A DNA stretch of 40,004 bases from Kiritimatiellia bacterium (GCA_017540905.1 JAFYAC010000052.1:1-40004); one strand, 5' to 3'. Shown: positions 17,090-25,672, counted from the first letter of the stretch. The notes: generated by a model not told the origin, from the letters alone. Program-made: numbers and translations.

Positions 17090-17202
17090 GTAGGGCGGGC
17101 AGTCCCCTGCCCGCCGTGCGGAATGGCCGCGGCATGAAGGACAATCGTGGGCTTTCCATGCGCTTGGCAGGCGCACGGCGGCGAAGGGACTCGCCGCCCT
17201 AC
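17090..17202. repeat. R2 element, copy 3
   Basis: The ends are GTAGGGCGGGCAGTCCCCTG and, inverted, GAAGGGACTCGCCGCCCTAC, the same layout as at 3423 and 6187. CGCATTTGTCGGGCTGCGG upstream is the conserved flank of the family. Confidence 0.7.
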
Positions 17203-17220
17203 CCCAAAAACACGCAAAAG

Positions 17221-17665
17221 AGGTTCTTCGGGGATTATAGTGGCCCCCCCCCTGGAATCCCACGAATGCAAGGCGCGAGGAGGGCGACAGGACACTCCCC
17301 CCCTCCGAGAGGGGGGTGGCGCGGCCATGGATGGGATGTCCATGGCTGGAAAAAGGAAAACGGCAGGGGCCGCGACGGGGGGAGTACTGCGGGGGGCCGT
17401 CGCAACCAAGCACAACTCTATTCCGGCAACACAAAACTCAGGCACTTTGTGGATGGACCATGCGGAAGCATGCCTCGACGGCCACCCGCAGTACTCCCCC
17501 CGCCGCCCTTCCCATCCACTCCGAATGTGCACTCCTGCAACCGTCTTCCACCGGGCGGCCCCCCCCTCTCGCAGAGGGGCGAATGCTTGCGCACCCCCCA
17601 TGCCCTGAATACAGCCCCCATCGTCCCGCCTGCATCGTCACCATCCACTGTCATCCCCCAAAACA
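17221..17665. repeat. R1 palindromic element, copy 3
   Basis: It starts GGTTCTTCGGGGATTATAGT, as in copy 2, and carries the inverted arms CCTCCGAGAGGGGGGTGGCG and GGGGGGAGTACTGCGG with their complements near 17570 and 17490. The right end (CATCCCCCAAAACACACG) has diverged from CCCGAAGAACC. It fills the space between R2 and apbE. Confidence 0.7.
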
Positions 17666-17728
17666 CACGAAAGAATGAACGTTGCACTGCACCGGGGCGC
17701 TCCACGTTTTCCCCTAGCTTCCCGGACG

Positions 17729-17754
17729 TTTCCCAGGCACATGGTCGCGCGGAA

Positions 17755-17766
<12 letters not shown>
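17729..17766. repeat. R4 fragment overlapping the apbE start
   Basis: TTCCCGGACGTTTCCCAGGC followed by ATGGTCGCGCGGAATTGCGC matches the left part of the R4 family at 20435-20475 and 514-545, with AAGC changed to AATTGC. The change creates the TTG used below as the apbE start. Confidence 0.55.
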
Positions 17767-18764
<998 letters not shown>

Positions 18765-18768
<4 letters not shown>

Positions 18769-19210
18769 CGTGGGACATGACGATAGGCAAGGAAGGGGAT
18801 GAACTCCGATTTGTCCGATGCCTGCGCTAACGCTCCGGCAATGCGTTCCAATGGCCATCACTGGCCTCCCCCCAACGCGGGCAGCGACGGATGCCCCGTG
18901 TCCGTGGCCTCCGTCGCTGCCCGCACGATGGGCATTTTTCCCATTTCGGCCCGCTGATCATGCGCGCAAGCTTGCAAGGAGTTCTCCCACCGCATCGCTT
19001 CCCGGAATCGGAAAAATGCTTTGCCGTGTGCGCAGCGACGGATGCCCCACATCCGGGGCATCCGTCGCTGCGCACATTGAATTGCAGTTGAAGAAGCGGT
19101 TGGAACGCATCGCCGGAGCGTTAGCGGAGGCATCGGATAAATCGGAGTTCGTTCTTTCACCCCGGCTGGCACAAATGCGCCCAACCCTGGACTGTTGCAT
19201 CCAAAGTCAC
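18765..19210. repeat. R6 palindromic element, copy 2
   Basis: A 446-bp element from GTGACGTGGGACATGACG to GCATCCAAAGTCAC, whose inverted form GTGACTTTGGATGC resembles the left end. The arms GATGAACTCCGATTTGTCCG (18798 on) and, inverted, at 19099-19160 are conserved with copy 1 at 2405-3244. It holds two strong hairpins: 18877-18924 (15-bp perfect stem) and 19028-19075 (21-bp perfect stem, 6-nt loop). No gene lies within. Confidence 0.65.
19028..19075. repeat. 21-bp perfect hairpin inside R6
   Basis: GTGCGCAGCGACGGATGCCC at 19028-19047 and its exact complement ending at 19075 are separated by ACATCC (19049-19054). The same GCAGCGACGG core is repeated in the hairpin at 18877-18924 and, degenerate, at 3062-3100. 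Confidence 0.7.
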
Positions 19211-19242
19211 GATTCTGTCCTGCCCCGCCCTCTCCTTCGCAG

Positions 19243-19271
19243 TTGTCATGCGCCCCCGCCTGTGCTAGAGA
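19243..19271 (+). promoter_or_regulatory. Promoter of the family 2 glycosyltransferase
   Basis: TTGTCA (19243-19248), 17 bp, TAGAGA (19266-19271), 30 nt before the ATG at 19302. It agrees with the TTGACA/TAGAGT pattern at 14028. AAGGGAC (19291-19297) is the ribosome binding site. Confidence 0.5.
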
Positions 19272-19301
19272 AACGCATGGAAACCAACCAAAGGGACACC
19301 C

Positions 19302-20270
19302 ATGAAACTCGTCATCCAAATGCCGGCCCTCAACGAAGAAGCCTCCATCGCGCAGGTCCTCCGTTCCCTCCCCTCCACCCTGCCCGGCATCGACGAAATC
19401 GTCCGCCTGGTCGTCGACGACGGCTCCACCGACCGCACCGCCGAGCTGGCCCGCGCCGAAGGCGCCGTCGTGGTTTCCCATCCCCGCAACCTCGGCGTGG
19501 GCATGGCCTTCCGCACGGGCATCGCCAAGGCCACCGAACTGGGCGCGGACATCGTCGTCACCATCGATTCCGACGGCCAGTTCAACGTCAACGACATCCC
19601 CGTCCTCCTCGCCCCCATCCTGGCGGGCGAAGCCGACTTCGTGACCGCCTCCCGCTTCCTCGACCCCGCGCTGGTCCCGGAGATGCCCGCGGCGAAGCGC
19701 TGGGGCAACGACGTCATCGCCCGCTGGCTCAGCGCCATCACCAAGCAGACCTACCGCGACGTCTCCTGCGGCTTCCGAGCCTATTCCCGCAACGCCTTCC
19801 TGCGCCTGAACCTCCTCGGCTCCTTCACCTACACCCACGAAGTCTTCCTCACCCTGGCCTTCGCCGACGTCCCGATCAAGGAAATCCCGGTCGTCGTCCG
19901 CGGCGTCCGCGAGCACGGCAAGAGCCGCGTCGCGAGCAACCTCTTCCGCTACGCCCACCGCACCGCCTCGATCATCCTCAAGACCTACCGCGACTACCGC
20001 CCCCTCCACTTCTTCGGCTACGCCGGACTCGCCCTCGCCGCCGTCGGCCTGGCCTTCCTCGGCTTCCTCGGCTGGGTGCGCTGGACCACCGGCGCCTTCT
20101 TCCCGCACAAGTGGGCGGGCTTCGCCGGCGCGGCCTTCCTGGCCGCGGCCGGCGCCGCCTGGATGATGGGCATCGTCTCCGAAATGCTCGTCCGCATCCG
20201 CACCGCCGCCGACGAAACCCTCTTCCGCGTCCGCCGCCTCGAAATGGACGCCGCCAACCGCCGCCGCTAG
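19302..20270 (+). CDS. Family 2 glycosyltransferase, DPM/GtrB-like
   Basis: A 322-residue membrane-anchored GT-A glycosyltransferase, probably moving a sugar from a nucleotide donor to a polyprenyl phosphate. Motifs: IQMPALNEEASIAQVLRSLP at the N-terminus, VDDGSTDRTAEL, NLGVGMAFRTGI, the DSDGQF metal site near residue 88, and SCGFRAYSR near 156. Two TM helices follow at about 228-252 and 270-292. The last codon is the TAG at 20268-20270, which lies in the left end of R3 copy 2, so the protein's natural 3' end may have been replaced. It could supply the polysaccharide block upstream, but no direct linkage is visible. Confidence 0.88.
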   Translation: MKLVIQMPALNEEASIAQVLRSLPSTLPGIDEIVRLVVDDGSTDRTAELARAEGAVVVSHPRNLGVGMAFRTGIAKATELGADIVVTIDSDGQFNVNDIPVLLAPILAGEADFVTASRFLDPALVPEMPAAKRWGNDVIARWLSAITKQTYRDVSCGFRAYSRNAFLRLNLLGSFTYTHEVFLTLAFADVPIKEIPVVVRGVREHGKSRVASNLFRYAHRTASIILKTYRDYRPLHFFGYAGLALAAVGLAFLGFLGWVRWTTGAFFPHKWAGFAGAAFLAAAGAAWMMGIVSEMLVRIRTAADETLFRVRRLEMDAANRRR

Positions 20271-20406
20271 AGCAAATTAAGAAAAAGTGCAGCCGCAAGC
20301 CGGGGGGAGGGCCCGGCTTCGTCCGGGCCTTGTTTTTCGTCCTTGCACACGGCCGCGACAAAGCGCGGCCCTCCCGAAACGGCTACAGTATTTCTTAAAC
20401 CGCTCT
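20269..20406. repeat. R3 MITE-like element, copy 2
   Basis: A 138-bp element with ends AGAGCAAATTAAGAAAAAGT and, inverted, AGAGCGGTTTAAGAAATACT. The inner hairpin GGCCCGGCTTCGTCCGGGCC and the GGCCGCGACAAAGCGCGGCC hairpin are shared with 6005-6140. TA borders both ends (20268-20269 and 20406-20407), as expected for a TA target duplication. Confidence 0.75.
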
Positions 20407-20444
20407 AGCGCGGGTCAAGTTTTTCTGCGGCTTCACGGACGTTG

Positions 20445-20530
20445 CCCAACCACAAGGTCGCGCGGAAGCGCGACCCTCCGGTGCGCTCTCCACGGGGAGG
20501 GACGCGCTTCCGCGCGTCCGTGGCGGAAAA
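20445..20530. repeat. R4 element
   Basis: GGTCGCGCGGAAGCGCGACC and GGACGCGCTTCCGCGCGTCC hairpins linked by TGCGCTCTCCACGGGGAG. It is the inverted counterpart of 3262-3346. The rest of 20531-21027 holds an R2-like remnant near 20594 (GGTAGGGCCCGTCCTCCGGG), a GATTACGGAAAAATCAATGA motif related to R7 near 20710, and an R3-like core at 20852-20950. I see no gene there. Confidence 0.65.
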
Positions 20531-20851
20531 GGTGGTGGATCAGGGGAGTTGCCAAGTGAAAACCTTGCGGTTTCTTGTCGGGTGCTTCCTCCGGTAGGGC
20601 CCGTCCTCCGGGCAGGCCGTGCGAAAGGATGGCCCATGACGGGCCGCCCGGACACGAGGTTCCCTCCCGCAAGCAGGACATGCCTGCCCCCCGGAAACCA
20701 GTTTTGAGATTACGGAAAAATCAATGATTTCCATTTGGTTTTCCACATTGTGTCCCCCATGAAAACGGAGGCCGTCCGGAGGCGGAAACAGCCCCCCCCG
20801 ACAACCCCAACCCCGATTGGTCCGCTGCCCGCGCCGGAGCGTGAAGCAGCC

Positions 20852-20955
20852 GTCCAGGGAGGGCCGCGCTCCGTCGCGGCCGAGCGGACGGGGTGTCCCT
20901 GCCATGTCCCCGGAGCGCCCTGTGGACAGACAGGGCGGCGGGGAGTGCCCGCCGC
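20852..20955. repeat. R3-like core fragment
   Basis: GGGAGGGCCGCGCTCCGTCG and GGACGGGGTGTCCCTGCCAT closely match the hybrid repeat at 565-625. The terminal inverted repeats of R3 are missing. Confidence 0.5.
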
Positions 20956-21027
20956 CCTTGGATGGAGCGTGGAACCGAACCGTCGGCGGGCAAGGGACAA
21001 ATATCCCCTGCCCTGCCGGCGCCGGTG

Positions 21028-22311
21028 TCAGAAGTAGTACGACGTGCTCAGCGACACGAGGACCATCTGTTTCTTGCAGGGGGTCTCGCCGCCCACAATC
21101 TGGCCGTCCTCGGCATACCTGTCGTAGCCGCTGGTGTGCCCGTTGCCGAAGGCGTATTCGAGCCCGAGGTTGATGCCCATGTTCTCGGTCTCGCGGCCGA
21201 CGCTGAAGGTGATTCCGTACAGGTCCACGTCCGTGTCGAGGAACTCGTCGCTGTCTTCCGCGTCCGGGACGTCCACGGCGGAGAAGGAGGTGAAGACGCC
21301 CGCGCGGACCGGCCAGTTCTCCGCGACGTAGTATTCGCCGCCGAGGCTGAAGTCCACCACGTCCTTCATCCTCACGTGGGCGGCGTCGTGGCCGCCTTGT
21401 GCGAAACTCCAGTCCATCAGGTCGTAGCTGGTGGAGGGATGGTAGAGCACGTCCAGCCCGAACGCGTACTGCCCGGGCACGCTCCGCCCGATGCCCAGCC
21501 CGAGCTGGAGCGCCTGGCGGTTTTCCGTGTCCACGTCGTCGCTGTAGGCGCCGAGCTGGAACTGGGCATCGGGAACGGCCATCGTGAGGTACCGCTTCCC
21601 GGTGCCGTACAGGTGCAGGTTCGGGCTCTGCACGGTCGCGCCCGCCCGCCAGCCGCCGCCGAAATCGTACTGCGCGCCCAGCATCGCCATCAGGCTGAAG
21701 TCCTTGAGGTTGTACGCCTGGTTCATCTGGCCGTCCTCCGTGCGGTACAGGCCCACGTCCAGCTCCATAGAACGGTACACGCCGAAGACCGCCGCGCCGA
21801 AGCTCCACGGCGAGTCGCCGCCCGGCTGCCAACCGATGGCCGGCCCGAACTTCAGCGTCTGGTCCGACCCGTTGAGGGTGTAGAGGTGTTCGCCGTTCGC
21901 CTTGGACGCGATGAGGGAGGCCTTGTCGTTCTCCGGCGTGAACACGCCGAAGCCGCCCACCCACTCGTCCGAGAAGCGCGCCACGCCGCCGACGGCCGTC
22001 GGGATCGCCACGAACGAGCTGCTCGACGCGTCCTCGCCCGGCGCCATCGCGTTGCGCTGGCGCAGTTTCTCGAACCCGTACAGGTTGGCGGAGAGCGACA
22101 GGCTGTCGCGCTTGGTGTCCGTCAGGCCGGCGGGGTTGTAGTACACCGCGTCGACCGACTGCGCGATGGCGATGGCGGCGCCGCCCATGCCGCTGGCGCG
22201 GTCGCCGATGACGTAATCGCGGTAGCGCCCGTCGGAAGCCTGCGCGGCGGTGGCGAACAGTCCTGCGGCCAGCGCGGCCGCGGAGGAAATCCGTAAAACA
22301 CGATGATTCAT
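21028..22311 (-). CDS. OmpP1/FadL-family outer-membrane porin
   Basis: A 427-residue beta-barrel protein that would admit hydrophobic compounds through the outer membrane. The signal peptide MNHRVLRISSAAALAAGLFATAAQA starts at the ATG at 22311, with GAAAGGG 6-8 nt upstream; an ATG 48 nt earlier gives an unlikely polar extension. The mature N-terminus has GDRASGMGGAAIAIAQSVDAVYYNPAGLTDTK, the NPAG motif of the FadL family, and the C-terminus ends VSLSTSYYF with the terminal Phe used in barrel assembly. It is transcribed away from glgA across a 350-bp region holding six palindromes, so the two genes may be co-regulated. The substrate cannot be read from sequence. Confidence 0.87.
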   Translation of the reverse strand: MNHRVLRISSAAALAAGLFATAAQASDGRYRDYVIGDRASGMGGAAIAIAQSVDAVYYNPAGLTDTKRDSLSLSANLYGFEKLRQRNAMAPGEDASSSSFVAIPTAVGGVARFSDEWVGGFGVFTPENDKASLIASKANGEHLYTLNGSDQTLKFGPAIGWQPGGDSPWSFGAAVFGVYRSMELDVGLYRTEDGQMNQAYNLKDFSLMAMLGAQYDFGGGWRAGATVQSPNLHLYGTGKRYLTMAVPDAQFQLGAYSDDVDTENRQALQLGLGIGRSVPGQYAFGLDVLYHPSTSYDLMDWSFAQGGHDAAHVRMKDVVDFSLGGEYYVAENWPVRAGVFTSFSAVDVPDAEDSDEFLDTDVDLYGITFSVGRETENMGINLGLEYAFGNGHTSGYDRYAEDGQIVGGETPCKKQMVLVSLSTSYYF

Positions 22312-22347
22312 GTCAAGACCCTTTCGTTGCGTTGGAAAACTGCCCCG

Positions 22348-22377
22348 ACTATGCACCACCGCCCCCCGCCCTGTCTA
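22348..22377 (-). promoter_or_regulatory. Candidate promoter of the porin gene
   Basis: On the minus strand TAGACA (22377-22372), 18 bp, CATAGT (22353-22348), 36 nt before the ATG. The palindrome array begins about 83 bp further upstream. Confidence 0.4.
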
Positions 22378-22459
22378 GCCAAAGAAACCGCCCGCCCGAA
22401 ATGGCGGAGGCTCCCGCGCGGACAAGCCCCCCTCCCCGCCCCCGACGCCCCTCCAAAAG

Positions 22460-22614
22460 TTTTCCAATGATTGGAAAAATAGTTTCCAATGGTTGGAAAA
22501 ATCCGCCCAAGTTTTCCAACGATTGGAAAATTTTTTCGCTGTTTTTCCAATGATTGGAAAAAATTTTGCCGATTTTTCCAATGATTGGAAAAAAATTTTC
22601 CAATCATTGGAAAA
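22460..22614. promoter_or_regulatory. Array of six phased palindromes between porin and glgA
   Basis: Six copies of TTTTCCAATGATTGGAAAA or a close variant lie at 22460-22478, 22483-22499, 22512-22530, 22542-22562, 22573-22593 and 22596-22614. The fourth and fifth have five-base T and A arms; the second has TGG and the third CGA in the centre. Their centres (22469, 22491, 22521, 22552, 22583, 22605) are 22, 30, 31, 31 and 22 bp apart, all close to whole turns of B-DNA. The last ends 11 bp before the glgA -35. This looks like a cooperative operator for a dimeric regulator. No regulator gene lies beside it. Confidence 0.8.
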
Positions 22615-22625
22615 CGTTTCCGCGC

Positions 22626-22653
22626 TGGACTTTGCGCCCCCGCACGGTATAGG
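22626..22653 (+). promoter_or_regulatory. Promoter of glgA
   Basis: TGGACT (22626-22631), 16 bp, TATAGG (22648-22653). The ATG at 22663 follows the -10 by 9 nt, so the transcript would carry almost no leader. Confidence 0.5.
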
Positions 22654-22662
22654 CTTGGCGCG

Positions 22663-24225
22663 ATGAAAACCACCACACGCCGAAACCGCACCCCCGCCGC
22701 CCCCTCCCCCGCGCCCGACGCTCCCGCGCCCGCCGCGCCGCCGCCGCGCCCCCTGCGCATCCTCTTCGTCTCCTCCGAGTGCGCCCCATACGCCAAGTGC
22801 GGCGGGCTCGGCGACGTCGTCTCCTCCCTCCCCAAGGCCCTCCGCGCCGCCGGCGCCGACGTCCGCACCGTCCTGCCCCTCTACGCCTCCATCGACCGCC
22901 AGCGCCACGCCCTCGAACCCGCCGGCGGCCTCGACGTCCCCTGCGGCAACGGCGAACGCAACGGGTGCGCCGTCTGGCGCACCGTCGCCCCCGGCGCCAT
23001 CCCCACCGCCTTCATCGAGCACGACCGCTACTTCGCCCGCGACGGCCTCTACGCCGACCGCAACGGCGACTACGGCGACAACGCCTTCCGCTTCGGCCTC
23101 CTCTGCATGGCCGCCGCCGAGCTCTGCCGCGCGCGCGGCTGGATTCCCGACGTCGTCCACGTCCACGACTGGCCCACCGCCATGATGCCCGCCATGCTCG
23201 ACGCCTGGCGCAAGACCGGCAACTCCCGCGGCTTTGAGCGCACGGGCAGCGTCCTGACCGTCCACAACCAGGCCTACCAGGGCTACAGCCACCCCTCCGT
23301 CCTCCCCTACCTCGGCCTCTCCGCGCCCGAATACTACACGCCCGACACCTTCGAATCCTGCGGCGCCCTCAACCTCCTCAAGGGCGGATGGGTCTACGCC
23401 GACGCCGTCACCACCGTCTCCCCCACCTACGCCTCCGAAATCCGCTCCGAGCCGGCGGGCGCGGGGCTCTCCGAGTTCGTGCGGCGGCGCGGGGACACCT
23501 TCCAGGGCATCCTCAACGGCGCCGACTACGACGTCTGGGACCCCGAGCGCGACCCGCGCATCGCGGCCTCCTACGGCCACAATTCGCTCATCGGAAAGAT
23601 CCTCTGCAAGCGCGACCTCCAGCGCCGGCTCGGCCTCGCCACCGACGACACCGCGCCGTTGCTCGGCATGGTCACGCGCCTCGCCGACCAGAAGGGCCTA
23701 GGCCTGCTGCGCGACGTCCTCCCCTGGGTTCTCTCCGAGATGCCGGCCGTCCAGCTGGCCGTCCTCGGCTCCGGCGACCCCTCCGCCGAAGACCTCCTGC
23801 GCGACCTCCAGCGCCGCCATCCCGGACGCGTCGCCGCCGTCATCGGCTACTCCGAAGACCTCTCCCACCGCATCTACGCCGGGAGCGACTTCTTCCTGAT
23901 GCCGTCGCTCTTCGAGCCGTGCGGCCTCGCGCAGATGTACGCGCTGCGCTACGCCTCGCTGCCGGTCGTCCACGCCGTGGGCGGGCTCGAAGACACCGTC
24001 GAGCAGTACAACGAAGGCACGGGCTCCGGCACCGGCTTCAAATTCTACGCCGCGACCGCGCAGGCCTTCCACGACACCATCGCGTGGGCCGTCTCCACCT
24101 GGTACGACCGCCCCACCCACATGACCAAGATGCGCGAGCGCGCCATGGCCGTCCGCTTCGACTGGACCGCCTCCGCCGCCCAATACCTCTCCCTCTACCG
24201 CCGCGTCGTCTCCTGGCGCCCGTGA
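22663..24225 (+). CDS. glgA: Glycogen synthase (GT5)
   Basis: It transfers glucose from ADP-glucose to growing alpha-1,4-glucan in the cytoplasm. The protein has 520 residues. After a Pro/Ala-rich N-terminal tail of about 30 residues comes LRILFVSSECAPYAKCGGLGDVVSSLPKAL; KCGGL corresponds to the donor-binding KxGGL motif. HVHDWPTAMMPAML and the LTVHNQAYQG loop follow. The C-terminal Rossmann domain has MVTRLADQKGLGLLRDVLPW and MPSLFEPCGLAQMYALRYASLPVVHAVGGLEDTV with the catalytic Glu region. The start is set by the promoter and the absence of better upstream codons; there is no ribosome binding site. No other glg gene is in the window. Control by the palindrome array upstream is likely. Confidence 0.94.
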   Translation: MKTTTRRNRTPAAPSPAPDAPAPAAPPPRPLRILFVSSECAPYAKCGGLGDVVSSLPKALRAAGADVRTVLPLYASIDRQRHALEPAGGLDVPCGNGERNGCAVWRTVAPGAIPTAFIEHDRYFARDGLYADRNGDYGDNAFRFGLLCMAAAELCRARGWIPDVVHVHDWPTAMMPAMLDAWRKTGNSRGFERTGSVLTVHNQAYQGYSHPSVLPYLGLSAPEYYTPDTFESCGALNLLKGGWVYADAVTTVSPTYASEIRSEPAGAGLSEFVRRRGDTFQGILNGADYDVWDPERDPRIAASYGHNSLIGKILCKRDLQRRLGLATDDTAPLLGMVTRLADQKGLGLLRDVLPWVLSEMPAVQLAVLGSGDPSAEDLLRDLQRRHPGRVAAVIGYSEDLSHRIYAGSDFFLMPSLFEPCGLAQMYALRYASLPVVHAVGGLEDTVEQYNEGTGSGTGFKFYAATAQAFHDTIAWAVSTWYDRPTHMTKMRERAMAVRFDWTASAAQYLSLYRRVVSWRP

Positions 24226-24239
24226 GCATGCGCCCCCTT

Positions 24240-24637
24240 GCGGCAGGGACGCGTCCAAGGTTCCCGCCCGCCCCCCTCCGAGAGGGGGGTGGCGCGGCCA
24301 TGAATGGAAGGCGGATGCATGGCAAAAGACAAGCGGCAGGGGCCGCGACGGGGGGAGTACTGCGGTCGGCCGTCGCGGCAAGCGCGACTTTCCAACGGCA
24401 ACAAACGAATAAAACCCTCTGCGGATGGACCATGCGGAAGCCTGCATCGACGGCCACCCGCAGTACTCCCCCCGCCGCCCTTTCCTTCCGCCCCACACTC
24501 GCAATCCACAAGCCATCTTCCGTCGGGCGGCCCCCCCCTCTCGGAGGGGGGCGGATGCTCGCGCGCTCTCCATTCTCCAAACATCTCTCCACGATCTCTC
24601 GGCAATCCTCCCCGTCCACCATCATTCCCGAAGCACC
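24240..24637. repeat. R1 palindromic element, copy 4
   Basis: It carries CCCCTCCGAGAGGGGGGTGG, GGGGGGAGTACTGCGGTCGG and their inverted partners (CCGCAGTACTCCCCCCGCCG near 24462; CCCCCCTCTCGGAGGGGGGC near 24535). The right end CCCGAAGCACC (24627-24637) equals the end of copy 1. It fills the whole glgA-mobA gap and ends 11 bp before the next ATG. Confidence 0.7.
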
Positions 24638-24648
24638 CCATCGCTTCC

Positions 24649-25269
24649 ATGAGCCCATCTAGCCCCGTCCCCTCGCCTTCCTCCTCCCCCGCCGGCATCG
24701 TCCTCGCCGCCGGCGCCTCCCGCCGCATGGGCACGCCCAAGGCCCTCCTCCCGACCCCCAGCGGCCTTCCCCTGGCCGCCCACCAGGCCGCACGCCTCCG
24801 CGCCGCCGGATGCTCCCCCGCCGCCGTCGTCGTCGGCTCCGCCGCCGACGCCGTCCGCGCCGCCCTCCCCCCCACCATCCCCGCCATCGAAAACCCCCGC
24901 TGGACCGAAGGCCGCGCCACCTCCCTGCAGGCCGCCGCCGCCGCCATTTCCGACGCCGCCGGCTGGCTCTTCCTCCCCGTCGACGCCGTGGGCATCCGCC
25001 TCGAGACCCTCCAAGCCCTCCTCGCCGCCGCCCGCTGGAACCCCGGCGTCCCCTGGCGCCCCCTCCACCGCGGACACAAAGGCAACCTCCTCTGGCTCCC
25101 CCGCACCCTCGCGCCCGCCCTCGCCTCCCTCCCCCCCGACGCCCGCATCGACGACTGGGTTGCCCCCCTCGCCTCCTCCCTCGACCTCGACGACCCCGCC
25201 CTCCTCCGCAACGCCAACACCCCCTCCGACTACGCCTCACTCCCCCCCGACGCCTTCGCCCTCCCCTGA
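24649..25269 (+). CDS. MobA/MocA-like nucleotidyltransferase
   Basis: A 206-residue protein of the NTP-transferase family that makes molybdenum-cofactor dinucleotides or NDP-sugars. The signature GIVLAAGASRRMGTPKALLP is near residues 16-35, LFLPVDAVGIRLETL near 106 is the position of the usual D-Q-P metal motif, and LRNANTPSDYASL at the end corresponds to the family's DIDTPEDL element. No molybdenum-cofactor or xanthine-dehydrogenase gene is in the window, so the substrate is open. The ATG at 24649 lies just after R1 with no ribosome binding site. Third codon positions are almost all C. Confidence 0.75.
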   Translation: MSPSSPVPSPSSSPAGIVLAAGASRRMGTPKALLPTPSGLPLAAHQAARLRAAGCSPAAVVVGSAADAVRAALPPTIPAIENPRWTEGRATSLQAAAAAISDAAGWLFLPVDAVGIRLETLQALLAAARWNPGVPWRPLHRGHKGNLLWLPRTLAPALASLPPDARIDDWVAPLASSLDLDDPALLRNANTPSDYASLPPDAFALP

Positions 25270-25313
25270 CCCTTTTCCCGCCCTCCCCAGCCCTCCCCAG
25301 CCTCCCCTCCAAT

Positions 25314-25335
25314 CCACTCGCGAGATTATGGAAAA
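25314..25335 (+). repeat. R7 direct repeat, copy 1
   Basis: CACTCGCGAGATTATGGAAA (from 25316) is identical to the copy at 31266-31287, and the identity covers 22 bp. It lies 45 bp after the MobA-like gene. A CTGCCATTT ... AAATGGCAG inverted pair follows at 25340-25390. Confidence 0.6.
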
Positions 25336-25413
25336 TACTGCCATTTCTTTCGATTTCACGCATGCACACCCCCATGAAAAAATGGCAGAAAAGGGGTCCG
25401 CCCCGAATGCTGG

Positions 25414-25672
25414 CCAGACAAGGATTGTCCCTTGAGAAAGAGGCCTGCGGCGCCAAACACGGAGAGAACGGAGGCACGGAGACGCGGAGGCGATTTTGGA
25501 GGGGGCGTTTGTTGGAGGAGCCTTCGCACCCGGAAAACGCCGGACAAACGTTTCATCGGGACGTTTTTGGACGCGCGAGGCTCCTCCCTGCAAAATCTCC
25601 GTGCCTCCGTCCTCCGCGCGCTCCGTGTTTCGCGCCGCGGGCCCGTTCCCCCAAGGTCAATCCTTGTTTGGG
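25414..25672. repeat. R5 ACGGAG palindromic element, copy 1
   Basis: The left arm 25414-25489 (ACAAGGATTG..., CTGCGGCGCCAAACACGGAG, ACGGAGGCACGGAGACGCGG) is matched inverted by 25597-25672 (CTCCGTGCCTCCGTCCTCCG, CGCTCCGTGTTTCGCGCCGC, CAATCCTTGT). The interior has GTTTGTTGGAGGAGCCTTCG, shared with the copy at 31701. The hairpin could span about 260 nt. The region 25270-25748 contains no gene. Confidence 0.7.

Noticed and set aside
17116-17754. An N-terminal extension of apbE reaching back to an ATG at 17116.
   Set aside because: It would be made entirely of translated R2 and R1 repeats and would bury the signal peptide.
22460-22614. CRISPR-like array of six repeats.
   Set aside because: The units are perfect palindromes separated by only 2-12 bp, with no unique spacers of 30-40 bp and no cas genes.
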